A stretch of DNA of 7,151 nucleotides from Synergistaceae bacterium (GCA_017447325.1 JAFSNU010000215.1:1-7151), one strand, 5' to 3'. Shown: positions 1-5,177, counted from the stretch's first letter. Numbers and translations: made by a program. The notes: generated by a model not told the origin, from the sequence alone.

Positions 1-1
1 C

Positions 2-1618
2 GGAGAGCAAATCATATTAGCCGAGGGGTACGCAACAGGCGCAAGCATTTATGAGTGTATCAGCGATAGATATCGCGTTATCATTGCATTTGACGCGCCT
101 AATTTGCCGAAAGTCACAGCAGCGATTAAATCGAAATTTCCAAATATTAAAATCGGAATTGCAGCAGATGATGACGCGGCGAAGCATGGAGACGGCAAAA
201 ATCCAGGAGTTGAAGCAGCTAAAAAATCTTGCGAGGCCGGAGCGGAGTGGTATATCGTACCGCTGTTCAATGCGTTTGATAAAAAAGACAAATTAACTGA
301 TTGGAACGATTATTATCGTGCTTACGGCGCGGACGCAACGCGCGAAGCTCTTTTGAAAGCTCTTGAAAATCCTATTCAGCCTTTAAGTGTTGATACTCAG
401 ATTGAGGCGCAGGGCGATATACAGACAGCTAATTATTCAGATGAAGAAATAGCGCAAATGTATGCAGAATATGCGGCGCAGTCTAACGATACAGGCGATT
501 TTTACGGCGATTATGATAATCCACAGCCGAGCGAGGCACCCGTCAAAGAAGTTGCGCCCGAGGCAGACGGCGTGTTGACAAATGAGCTAATAGAAAAATA
601 TTCAACAAGACTTAGCAGGGATATAAAAATTAAAGATATAGAAATAATCGGCGGCTTATTCCCGCGCGGGAAGCTTAGTATGATAGCCTCAGCCCCAGGC
701 GTTGGTAAATCATGGGCTACTTTATATTTAGCTTGCTTACTCTCTAAAGGCCGGAATATATTTGATTTTGATAAAATAGGGACTCCAGTCAAAACGCTTG
801 TTTTTTGCGGCGAAGGCGGGGAAGAAGAACCTATATTAAGATTTAAAGGCACTGAATGGGACAACAACAGTGACAACGTAATTTTAATTGATGAAAATAA
901 TTTGCTTGAAGAAAATATTGATTTGTTATTAACACACGAAGCCGGACAAAGAAATGTTAAAAGATTTATAGAATATCACAGACCGGCTGTAGTGTTTATA
1001 GATAGTTTAATAGCATTTTCCGACAAAGACGAAAACAGTAGCAAGGAAATGGACGGGCTACTTAAATTTTTAACAAGAATCACAAAGAAATATGATATAG
1101 CTCTTGTGTTATCGCATCATACACGCAAACGTAAAATGAACGAGAGAGCGGCAGAGCAAAACTTAGATGAAATTATCGGCACTTCATCTTTCGCGCGCGT
1201 TATAAGACAAGTTATAGGATTACAGCCCTTAACTATGGAAGCAGATAACGGCGGCGGCGACCCTAATGTTCCTATAGTCGTAAGAAATTTGAAAAGTTTT
1301 CGAAAGAAATTCAAGCCCTTTACTTTTCAACTCGTGGAAAATGAGCATGGTAAAACTGACATAGCGTTTGATTTTGAGCCTAAAATAAAAGGCGTAAATA
1401 ATTTTGATAAAGAAGCCGCTCTATATAATTATATTTGTGAAACATTTAAAGAAGAACAAGAATTTTCAAAACGCGATCTTGACAGTCTCGGACTTGCGTA
1501 CTTAGGAATTCAAAGCGATAGGACATTGCAAAGAATGTTAAATACATTAGAGAAAAAAGGAAAATTAAAATCACGCGGCGAATTAAAAGGTATGAAATAT
1601 TATTTGCCACAAAAATAA
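2..1618 (+). CDS. Plasmid/phage-type primase-helicase, C-terminal part (TOPRIM + RecA-like ATPase), 5' partial
   Basis: The reading frame is open from base 2, so the true start lies before the window; 538 residues are visible. Counting from base 2, the first 60 residues are a TOPRIM domain of the Toprim_3 kind: LAEGYATG with catalytic Glu8, an IIAFDA strand with Asp31, and the acidic AADDDA triad at 56-58. An acidic, Gln-rich linker follows (about 120-195). Next is a hexameric-helicase-like P-loop ATPase (AAA_25/RepA-like) with Walker A APGVGKS at 231-237, Walker B VVFIDS ending near Asp334, and a sensor-like LSHHTRKR. The last 75 or so residues look like a winged helix, perhaps for DNA binding. 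Such proteins prime and unwind DNA during plasmid or phage replication. The helicase half uses ATA for isoleucine and AGA for arginine far more than the TOPRIM half, which suggests a mosaic gene. The primase gene starting at 6973 is probably its missing N-terminus. Confidence 0.88.
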   Translation, partial: GEQIILAEGYATGASIYECISDRYRVIIAFDAPNLPKVTAAIKSKFPNIKIGIAADDDAAKHGDGKNPGVEAAKKSCEAGAEWYIVPLFNAFDKKDKLTDWNDYYRAYGADATREALLKALENPIQPLSVDTQIEAQGDIQTANYSDEEIAQMYAEYAAQSNDTGDFYGDYDNPQPSEAPVKEVAPEADGVLTNELIEKYSTRLSRDIKIKDIEIIGGLFPRGKLSMIASAPGVGKSWATLYLACLLSKGRNIFDFDKIGTPVKTLVFCGEGGEEEPILRFKGTEWDNNSDNVILIDENNLLEENIDLLLTHEAGQRNVKRFIEYHRPAVVFIDSLIAFSDKDENSSKEMDGLLKFLTRITKKYDIALVLSHHTRKRKMNERAAEQNLDEIIGTSSFARVIRQVIGLQPLTMEADNGGGDPNVPIVVRNLKSFRKKFKPFTFQLVENEHGKTDIAFDFEPKIKGVNNFDKEAALYNYICETFKEEQEFSKRDLDSLGLAYLGIQSDRTLQRMLNTLEKKGKLKSRGELKGMKYYLPQK

Positions 1619-1619
1619 A

Positions 1620-1815
1620 TTTATGCGCCATAGGGGGATTTTGGCGCAAATGCACGCCAGCCCGCTTAAATACTGTGTTTTTTTGCGCCACGGCCTGGCG
1701 TAAAAATGGCGTAAAAAATTACAAGAAAAATTTTAAAAATTTATGCGCCATTTATGCGCCACGGGTTGGCGTAAAAAAATATGATAACCATGCGGGCTAA
1801 TATATATTTGCGCCA
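1620..1815. repeat. Iteron-like array: nine 11-bp GCGCCA repeats, candidate replication origin or operator
   Basis: Nine matches to an 11-mer of form TTTWTGCGCCA (variant TTTTTACGCCA) lie between the primase-helicase stop and the next gene. Plus-strand copies: 1620-1630, 1680-1690, 1740-1750, 1751-1761, 1805-1815. Minus-strand copies: 1642-1652, 1696-1706, 1707-1717, 1767-1777. The pairs 1696/1707 and 1740/1751 abut with an 11-bp period, about one helical turn. The pairs 1680/1696 and 1751/1767 face each other across 5-bp spacers. A very AT-rich stretch (about 1713-1743) sits in the middle and could be a melting element. The hairpins carry A-runs after them rather than T-runs, so they are poor terminators. 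Known iteron origins have this form, but which protein binds here is unknown. Alternatively the array is an operator for the 1864 gene. Confidence 0.72.
1713..1743. other. AT-rich segment inside the iteron array, possible DNA unwinding element
   Basis: About 30 bases are almost entirely A and T, with A-tracts and T-tracts, lying between the iterons at 1707-1717 and 1740-1761. AT-rich segments next to iterons are a standard feature of plasmid origins, where strand opening begins. The assignment rests only on composition and position. Confidence 0.4.
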
Positions 1816-1863
1816 AAAAAACCTGTGTACGCGCGCGCGAGAAAAATTTGAAAGGAGCTTTTA

Positions 1864-2304
1864 ATGAACGCAGAAGAATTTTTAGAAGTATGCGAAAGTG
1901 TAGAACTGAAAGTTAAATTAAATGATGACGGAGTTATTGCCTTTACAGGTGAAGCGAGCCTGATTACAGCGGCGCAAATTAGATTTAAGAATTTTAACGG
2001 CTTGGAAGAGTCAGTCACGGCGATATTACGCGAGCGGGCGGCGCAAGAGCAAGCTCAGGCCAAGCCGCAAGCTCAGGAGCGACAGCGACAGTCCGAGCCG
2101 CATGTTTATACTTATGAAGAAGTCACGGCTAATTATCATAAGGCCTATATGGAGAGTAAGCGCAGGCTTGCGCTTGATGTTAATACAAGTCCATACTCTC
2201 CATTTTTTATTGACGGCGTGACTGATAAGGTAGCGGGCTATAAGTGGACGGCTGAACTTGCGAAATTGCGAGAGCGTCAAGCCTTACAGGCTAAAGATAT
2301 TTAA
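1864..2304 (+). CDS. Unknown plasmid protein with a possible TubC-N-like N-terminal domain
   Basis: Product of 146 residues with a strong ribosome binding site (AAAGGAG at 1851-1857, six bases before ATG). Residues 1-57 form an acidic alpha/beta segment whose pattern (EEFLEVCESVELKVKLN, then a short strand, then a helix ending in ILRER) resembles the TubC N-terminal docking-like domain found in many plasmid and phage hypothetical proteins; this is a judgement by eye. Residues 58-80 are a low-complexity Gln/Ala/Arg linker. Residues 81-146 are probably helical and match nothing I recognise. No membrane segment or signal peptide is seen. It lies just after the iteron array and 245 bases after the primase-helicase stop. 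It has no convincing promoter of its own, so it is probably the last gene of the replication operon, closed by the terminator at 2437. It could be a replication accessory factor; the function is unassigned. Confidence 0.75.
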   Translation: MNAEEFLEVCESVELKVKLNDDGVIAFTGEASLITAAQIRFKNFNGLEESVTAILRERAAQEQAQAKPQAQERQRQSEPHVYTYEEVTANYHKAYMESKRRLALDVNTSPYSPFFIDGVTDKVAGYKWTAELAKLRERQALQAKDI

Positions 2305-2331
2305 TCGGCGCGGCGGAGTGGATGCGCAAGC

Positions 2332-2369
2332 ACGACTGATTTAAATTGATAGGACGGCGGCCGAGTCGT
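2332..2369. other. Inverted repeat ACGACT / AGTCGT downstream of the 1864 gene
   Basis: ACGACT at 2332-2337 and AGTCGT at 2364-2369 are exact reverse complements separated by 26 bases, which include a GC-rich GACGGCGGCC segment. It lies in the untranslated 3' region before the terminator and could fold in the mRNA. Six-base arms can occur by chance. Confidence 0.3.
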
Positions 2370-2436
2370 CAAGTTCAATGATACGTCAGTTTGATGTATG
2401 CGGCGCGATAGTAAGCACGAGCTAATTAAAATTTAG

Positions 2437-2467
2437 GGCGTTGGACACTCTAACGCCTTTTTTATTT
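2437..2467 (+). terminator. Rho-independent terminator after the 1864 gene
   Basis: GGCGTT (2437-2442) pairs with AACGCC (2452-2457) across a nine-base loop. It is followed at once by TTTTTTATTT (2458-2467). Stem plus U-tract is the classical intrinsic terminator form on the plus strand, and it marks the end of the presumed replication operon about 130 bases after the 2304 stop. Confidence 0.82.
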
Positions 2468-2531
2468 GCCCGCCGAAATATCCACATATTTTTGACGCAA
2501 TAGACCGGCTATTTTCAAGCGCAGGCCGGAC

Positions 2532-2578
2532 GGTTAAGGTAAATTGTCCTTTAAAATTTCAGATAACCCGCTATGAGC
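2532..2578. repeat. Diverged 47-bp direct repeat, copy A
   Basis: This copy aligns without gaps to 2914-2960. The conserved blocks are GGTTAAGGTA (10/10), AAAATTT followed by any base and AGA, and ATGAGC, at identical spacing. By eye about 32 of 47 positions match; the segments between blocks have diverged. AGCGCA also precedes both copies. It may be a binding or structural unit, or a remnant of duplication. Confidence 0.5.
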
Positions 2579-2628
2579 CTTAAAATGAGTTGTGCTGAAT
2601 GAGCATGAAAAGCTTGATGTTTAGCGGG
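2567..2628. other. Stem CCCGCTA / TAGCGGG with competing partner downstream
   Basis: CCCGCTA (2567-2573) is the exact reverse complement of TAGCGGG (2622-2628). The overlapping word GCTATGAGC (2570-2578) is the exact reverse complement of GCTCATAGC (2673-2681). A transcript could form one stem or the other but not both. No promoter or terminator that would define an RNA was identified, so this is structural potential only. Confidence 0.35.
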
Positions 2629-2756
2629 CTGAACGTTGGACAGAATGGCCACACTTGAAAGATTTTGAATTAGCTCATAGCAAGCCGAGTAAATTTATTT
2701 TGAGTCAGCGCGGTGTGATGCGCGAGTATGAGCCGAAAAATTTTTTATTTTTGCAT

Positions 2757-2777
2757 GGTGAATCAAATTGATTCACC
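2757..2777. repeat. Perfect 21-bp odd palindrome
   Basis: The arms GGTGAATCAA (2757-2766) and TTGATTCACC (2768-2777) are exact reverse complements around a single A. It follows an A/T run (about 2736-2752). With no T-tract after it on either strand it is not a good terminator, and it fits a dimer-binding operator or an extruding hairpin better. Its centre CAAATTG recurs in the palindrome at 3072-3086. Confidence 0.75.
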
Positions 2778-2850
2778 GTTCAGATTGAACTATGTACCAG
2801 TGCTAAATATTTACGGCGGGCGTTCACTCCATACAGGCGAAGCCGGAGCT

Positions 2851-2895
2851 AATAAGTCATGCAGATATAAATTAGTCTTGTGATAATGGCTTATT
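2851..2895 (+). other. Possible RNA hairpin AATAAGTCAT / ATGGCTTATT
   Basis: AATAAGTCAT (2851-2860) can pair over ten positions with ATGGCTTATT (2886-2895) with one G-U wobble, closing a 25-base loop. The right arm runs into TTTTTAAG. The stem is AT-rich, so it would be a weak terminator; it may instead be part of a larger structured transcript. Confidence 0.3.
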
Positions 2896-2913
2896 TTTAA
2901 GAGATAGCGCAAG

Positions 2914-2960
2914 GGTTAAGGTATTAAGCCTAATAAAATTTTAGACCGGCCACCATGAGC
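2914..2960. repeat. Diverged 47-bp direct repeat, copy B
   Basis: Second copy of the element at 2532-2578. It keeps GGTTAAGGTA (2914-2923), AAAATTT (2935-2941), AGA (2943-2945) and ATGAGC (2955-2960) in the same register. The stretches between the blocks differ. Confidence 0.5.
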
Positions 2961-3071
2961 GATTAAAACAGACAAAAGCGACGCCGCAAAAAAAGAAAAG
3001 TCGTGAAAATAAATTTGCTTACACTTGGCCGCAAGTCGCAAGTCATTACCGCCGAGCTGAAAACTGAAAAG

Positions 3072-3105
3072 GGGACAAATTGTCCCAGCTTAACCGGCGC
3101 GGTTA
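3072..3105. repeat. Two adjacent perfect palindromes
   Basis: GGGACAA (3072-3078) and TTGTCCC (3080-3086) flank a single A, and TAACCG (3091-3096) and CGGTTA (3100-3105) flank GCG. The two palindromes lie four bases apart. Back-to-back hairpins of this kind occur at replication and transfer origins and at operators, but no nick consensus that I know is present, so the role is open. Confidence 0.65.
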
Positions 3106-3355
3106 GTCTTGCGAGCCGTTAAGAGCCATGCTGATAATGCGCTGTAAAATATCAACTTTTTTTCAACTTGCGGCATTCGGACGCGCGGGTATAAGCAAAT
3201 AAATTTTAATTCTGTTGCGACAGGCCGGACGGCTTGATGAGTTTATCGACGATTTTCTCCAAAAAAGGAAATTCACGGCTTGAGAGTACAAGAAATAACC
3301 TATATCGTTTTAGTGTAAAAAGTCATGACAAAATGCACGCGGGGGAGTATTGCTT

Positions 3356-3425
3356 TTAATATAAGTTAATACGAACGTTATAAGTTACACAACGTTTATA
3401 TTTAAATAAAATAACTCTTTTTTTG
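3356..3425. other. AT-rich block with short direct repeats
   Basis: A strongly AT-rich segment holds two imperfect direct repeats built from ATAAGTTA (3361-3368 and 3380-3387), each followed a few bases later by ACGTT, and ends in a T7 run. It could be a melting region or a protein-binding site. A weak AGTTA/TAACT pairing precedes the T-run, too weak to call a terminator. Confidence 0.35.
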
Positions 3426-3475
3426 AACAAGCCCGCTTATTATCTAACATAACGCCGATTTTAAAATTTTATGGT

Positions 3476-3620
3476 GTACAGTTTGAGGTACAGTTTCGCA
3501 TAAAATTTAAGAGTGATGGAGTAACAGACCACCGCATAAAACTCGTAAACTATTGCAACTGCACATTTACGCAAAACGCCCGTTTTATTGTGTGCCGTTT
3601 TGTGTGTCTTTTATGCGCTA
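3476..3620. repeat. Short repeats upstream of the partition region (GTACAGTTT, TTTATGCG)
   Basis: GTACAGTTT occurs twice 12 bp apart (3476-3484, 3488-3496). The word CGCATAAAA occurs at 3497-3505 and 3533-3541, and its complement begins TTTATGCGCTA at 3610-3620. That last 11-mer differs by one base from the iteron TTTATGCGCCA seen at 1620, 1740 and 1751. This suggests the iteron-binding factor may also touch this side of the partition locus. Confidence 0.35.
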
Positions 3621-3723
3621 AAAATATTTGCATACGCAACTTTTATTTTTATGTTATCTTTTTACTTGCATTATAATAAAAGTTGTGTATAATAGCAATA
3701 TGTACACATGCAAATATTTTATA
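3617..3723. repeat. 107-bp tandem repeat, copy 1
   Basis: Identical to 3724-3830 at 104 of 107 positions (differences at 3620, 3654 and 3663). It contains the inverted arms AAAATATTTGCAT (3621-3633) and ATGCAAATATTTT (3708-3720) and a nested pair CAACTTTTATT / AATAAAAGTTG. Position just before parA fits a partition centromere and autoregulatory operator for the ribbon-helix-helix protein. A MITE-like element duplicated in tandem is the alternative. Confidence 0.85.
3666..3693 (+). promoter_or_regulatory. Promoter in copy 1: TTGCAT-N16-TATAAT
   Basis: The -35 TTGCAT (3666-3671) and a perfect -10 TATAAT (3688-3693) are 16 bp apart. This duplicates the promoter of copy 2, so parA may be read from two tandem starts. 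It overlaps a minus-strand promoter in the same copy. Confidence 0.55.
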
Positions 3724-3772
3724 GCTGAAAATATTTGCATACGCAACTTTTATTTTTATGCTATCTTTTCAC

Positions 3773-3800
3773 TTGCATTATAATAAAAGTTGTGTATAAT
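3773..3800 (+). promoter_or_regulatory. parA promoter in copy 2: TTGCAT-N16-TATAAT
   Basis: The -35 TTGCAT (3773-3778) and perfect -10 TATAAT (3795-3800) put the start near 3807, giving a leader of about 43 bases before parA. The hexamers lie between the inverted arms of the repeat, so a protein bound to the repeat would be placed to repress. Confidence 0.65.
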
Positions 3801-3805
3801 AGCAA
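3777..3805 (-). promoter_or_regulatory. Face-to-face minus-strand promoter inside the repeat (TTGCTA-N17-TATAAT)
   Basis: On the minus strand TTGCTA (3805-3800) and TATAAT (3782-3777) are 17 bp apart. This -35 shares base 3800 with the parA -10, and this -10 overlaps the parA -35, so both promoters cannot be occupied together. The same arrangement lies 107 bp upstream in copy 1 (3670-3698). A transcript would run leftward into the gene-less region. Confidence 0.45.
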
Positions 3806-3849
3806 TATGTACACATGCAAATATTTTATATTAATAAGGGGGGTGCAGT

Positions 3850-4614
3850 ATGGCAAAAATTATTTCTTTAGTAAGCCGCAAGGGCGGAGCGGGTAAATCA
3901 ACAACGGCTCAAGCTATGGCCGCAGGATTTACCGCTAAAGGTTATCGCGTGTTATCTGTTGACCTTGACGGGCAGGCAAGCCTAACTCACATCATGGCCG
4001 CCGATTATGCAGGCCGGACTATCTTTGACGTAATGCGCGGAGCTTGCAGTATTAGGGACGCTGTACAGCATACCGGCGCGGGCGATATTATCTCAGCTAA
4101 TAACAGTCTTGATGATGTAGAGATTAATGGAGACGGGCGCGAGTTGCTTTTAAAACAAACGTTAGAGCCTGTAGCAAGTGACTATGACTTGATTTTGCTT
4201 GACACCGTCGCGGCCTTTGATATCTTGACACTTAACGCATTAACCGCGTCAACAGGCGTTATCATACCGGCTCAATGCGATATCTTAAACTTAAACGCGC
4301 TCAAAGATAGTTACGATTTAATACAGTCAGCGCGTGAGAATGTGAACGCGGGATTAAAGATTTACGGCGTATTATTAACGCGGATAAATTCACGAAGCAA
4401 GACCGCCGCACAAATTGCCGAGATGTTCAAGGAAGCGGCGGCGGCTATGAACACGCGCGTTTTTAGTTCGCAGATACGAGAGAGCGCGACAGTTCAGCGA
4501 GCGCAAGCATTACAAAAAAATTTATTAACCTTTAGACCTAACGGGAACGCCGCGCGTAATTATCAAGATTTTATTAATGAGCTTGAAATTATTTTAAAAA
4601 TGGAGAGTGATTAA
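3850..4614 (+). CDS. parA: ParA-family partition ATPase
   Basis: Product of 254 residues. It opens with the deviant Walker A motif KGGAGKSTT (11-19), with the signature lysines of ParA/MinD proteins at 11 and 16. Walker A' follows (VLSVDLDGQAS, 34-44), then Walker B (DLILLD, 113-118). The length and the absence of an N-terminal helix-turn-helix fit a small, type Ib-like or Soj-like ParA, which binds nucleoid DNA non-specifically with ATP and moves plasmid copies apart. Where many relatives have DTPP after Walker B, this one reads DTVAAF, a mild oddity. The ribosome binding site AAGGGGGG (3836-3843) lies six bases before ATG. Two repeat-embedded promoters precede it, and the ribbon-helix-helix gene follows three bases after its stop, so the two should be co-transcribed and translationally coupled. 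Confidence 0.94.
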   Translation: MAKIISLVSRKGGAGKSTTAQAMAAGFTAKGYRVLSVDLDGQASLTHIMAADYAGRTIFDVMRGACSIRDAVQHTGAGDIISANNSLDDVEINGDGRELLLKQTLEPVASDYDLILLDTVAAFDILTLNALTASTGVIIPAQCDILNLNALKDSYDLIQSARENVNAGLKIYGVLLTRINSRSKTAAQIAEMFKEAAAAMNTRVFSSQIRESATVQRAQALQKNLLTFRPNGNAARNYQDFINELEIILKMESD

Positions 4615-4617
4615 GTT

Positions 4618-5016
4618 ATGCCAGAAATAAAAACACGGGCTAAATTTGGAAGTAATAAGCAGGAGACGCAGTCACAAACTACAGCCGATAACGCGCCGGA
4701 GCTTGATGTGAACGAGCAAGCAACTTCTAATAACGAGTTCAGCAACACGGACACGAGCGCGGCTGTATCTCAAAATAACACGGCAAAGCCGAACGCGCAA
4801 ACTCAGCCTGAAGTGAACGACACGCCCGCGCATCACAACGAGCAAGCTAATTTAAATTTAAGACCGAAGCCCGAGGTTAAGTCAAAACGAGTTGCGCTCT
4901 TGATGAAGGAGAGCATCTATAAGCAGCTCAAGGGTAGGGCGAGTTTACAAGCCCGCAGCGTTAATGATTTAGTGAATGCGCTTGTGGAAGCCTATTTATC
5001 ACAGCCGGACGCTTAA
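4618..5016 (+). CDS. Ribbon-helix-helix partition partner (ParG/ParR-like)
   Basis: Product of 132 residues in two parts. Residues 1-85 are polar, rich in Asn, Gln, Thr and Ala, and probably disordered. Residues 88-128 (KRVALLMKESIYKQLKG, then RSVNDLVNALVEAYL) have the strand-helix-helix pattern of a MetJ/Arc/CopG-type DNA-binding dimer. Small ribbon-helix-helix proteins with a flexible N-terminal tail, placed just after parA, are the centromere-binding and autoregulatory partners in type Ib systems such as ParF-ParG; there the tail stimulates the ATPase. The tail here is much longer than in ParG. The start is three bases after the parA stop; GGAG at 4602-4605 inside parA is a slightly distant ribosome binding site. 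The likely binding site is the 107-bp repeat pair. The family assignment is firm for the fold, inferred for the role. Confidence 0.82.
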   Translation: MPEIKTRAKFGSNKQETQSQTTADNAPELDVNEQATSNNEFSNTDTSAAVSQNNTAKPNAQTQPEVNDTPAHHNEQANLNLRPKPEVKSKRVALLMKESIYKQLKGRASLQARSVNDLVNALVEAYLSQPDA

Positions 5017-5099
5017 GCCTTACAGGGGAAGGCCAAGACGGCGGGGCTGAATTTTTAGCAAAGTATTTTATCCTTTTGAGATTTAAAACATAGCTTAAC

Positions 5100-5115
5100 G
5101 CGCGAATATGAGCCG
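5100..5115. repeat. Short dispersed repeat shared with 2720-2735
   Basis: GCGCGAATATGAGCCG here matches GCGCGAGTATGAGCCG at 2720-2735 in 15 of 16 positions, and both are followed by an A-rich to T-rich run. Both lie outside genes. It may be a small binding site or only a shared compositional word. Confidence 0.35.
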
Positions 5116-5132
5116 CGAAATTTTTGCGATTC

Positions 5133-5177
5133 AAAATAAATCGCCGGAGACTAAAGCAGCTCCGGCAAATTTATTTT
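5133..5177. terminator. Bidirectional terminator between the partition operon and the XRE gene
   Basis: GCCGGAG (5143-5149) pairs with CTCCGGC (5160-5166) across a ten-base loop. The outer arms AAAATAAAT (5133-5141) and ATTTATTTT (5169-5177) extend the stem and give a U-rich tail in either direction. It lies about 115 bases after the ribbon-helix-helix stop and 9 bases beyond the XRE stop, as expected for convergent operons. Confidence 0.82.

Larger units (their letters stand above)
2305..3616. other. Gene-less region of about 1.3 kb with many palindromes and diverged repeats
   Basis: No open reading frame with a ribosome binding site was found on either strand. The segment holds a terminator (2437-2467), a perfect odd palindrome (2757-2777), a palindrome pair (3072-3105), inverted repeats (2332/2364, 2567/2622, 2570/2673, 2851/2886), a diverged direct repeat (2532 and 2914) and an AT-rich block with short direct repeats (3356-3425). 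A region this long without genes is expensive on a small replicon. It may hold an origin, a structured or counter-transcribed RNA, or decayed genes. I recognise no described RNA class and no known rolling-circle nick site. Confidence 0.7.
3724..3830. repeat. 107-bp tandem repeat, copy 2
   Basis: Second copy, abutting the first without spacer and ending 19 bases before the parA start. The arms are AAAATATTTGCAT (3728-3740) and ATGCAAATATTTT (3815-3827); the nested pair is 3744-3754 and 3782-3792. Copy 1's right arm and this copy's left arm form a further perfect 13-bp inverted repeat across the junction, with a 7-bp spacer. Confidence 0.85.

Noticed and set aside
511..876. 121-residue minus-strand ORF opposite the helicase domain
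   Set aside because: Antisense shadow of a clearly conserved domain, with no promoter or ribosome binding site.
1680..1706. Iteron hairpin as a transcription terminator
   Set aside because: The stem is preceded by T and followed by A on both strands, the reverse of an intrinsic terminator; binding-site interpretation preferred.
2026..2280. 84-residue minus-strand ORF opposite the 1864 gene
   Set aside because: Shadow of a better supported gene; Leu/Ser/Arg-rich composition of a reversed Gln-rich linker.
2305..2440. Possible tRNA-like fold after the 1864 gene
   Set aside because: No cloverleaf with anticodon and acceptor stems could be built; only one six-base inverted repeat and the terminator are clear.
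3237..3359. 40-residue plus-strand ORF (MSLSTIFSKKGNSRL...) in the gene-less region
   Set aside because: No ribosome binding site and no recognisable pattern; an ORF of this size is expected by chance.
2279..5026. Shared 12-mer AAGCCTTACAGG at 2279 and 5015, both near gene ends
   Set aside because: A single pair of identical 12-mers is expected by chance in a window of this size.
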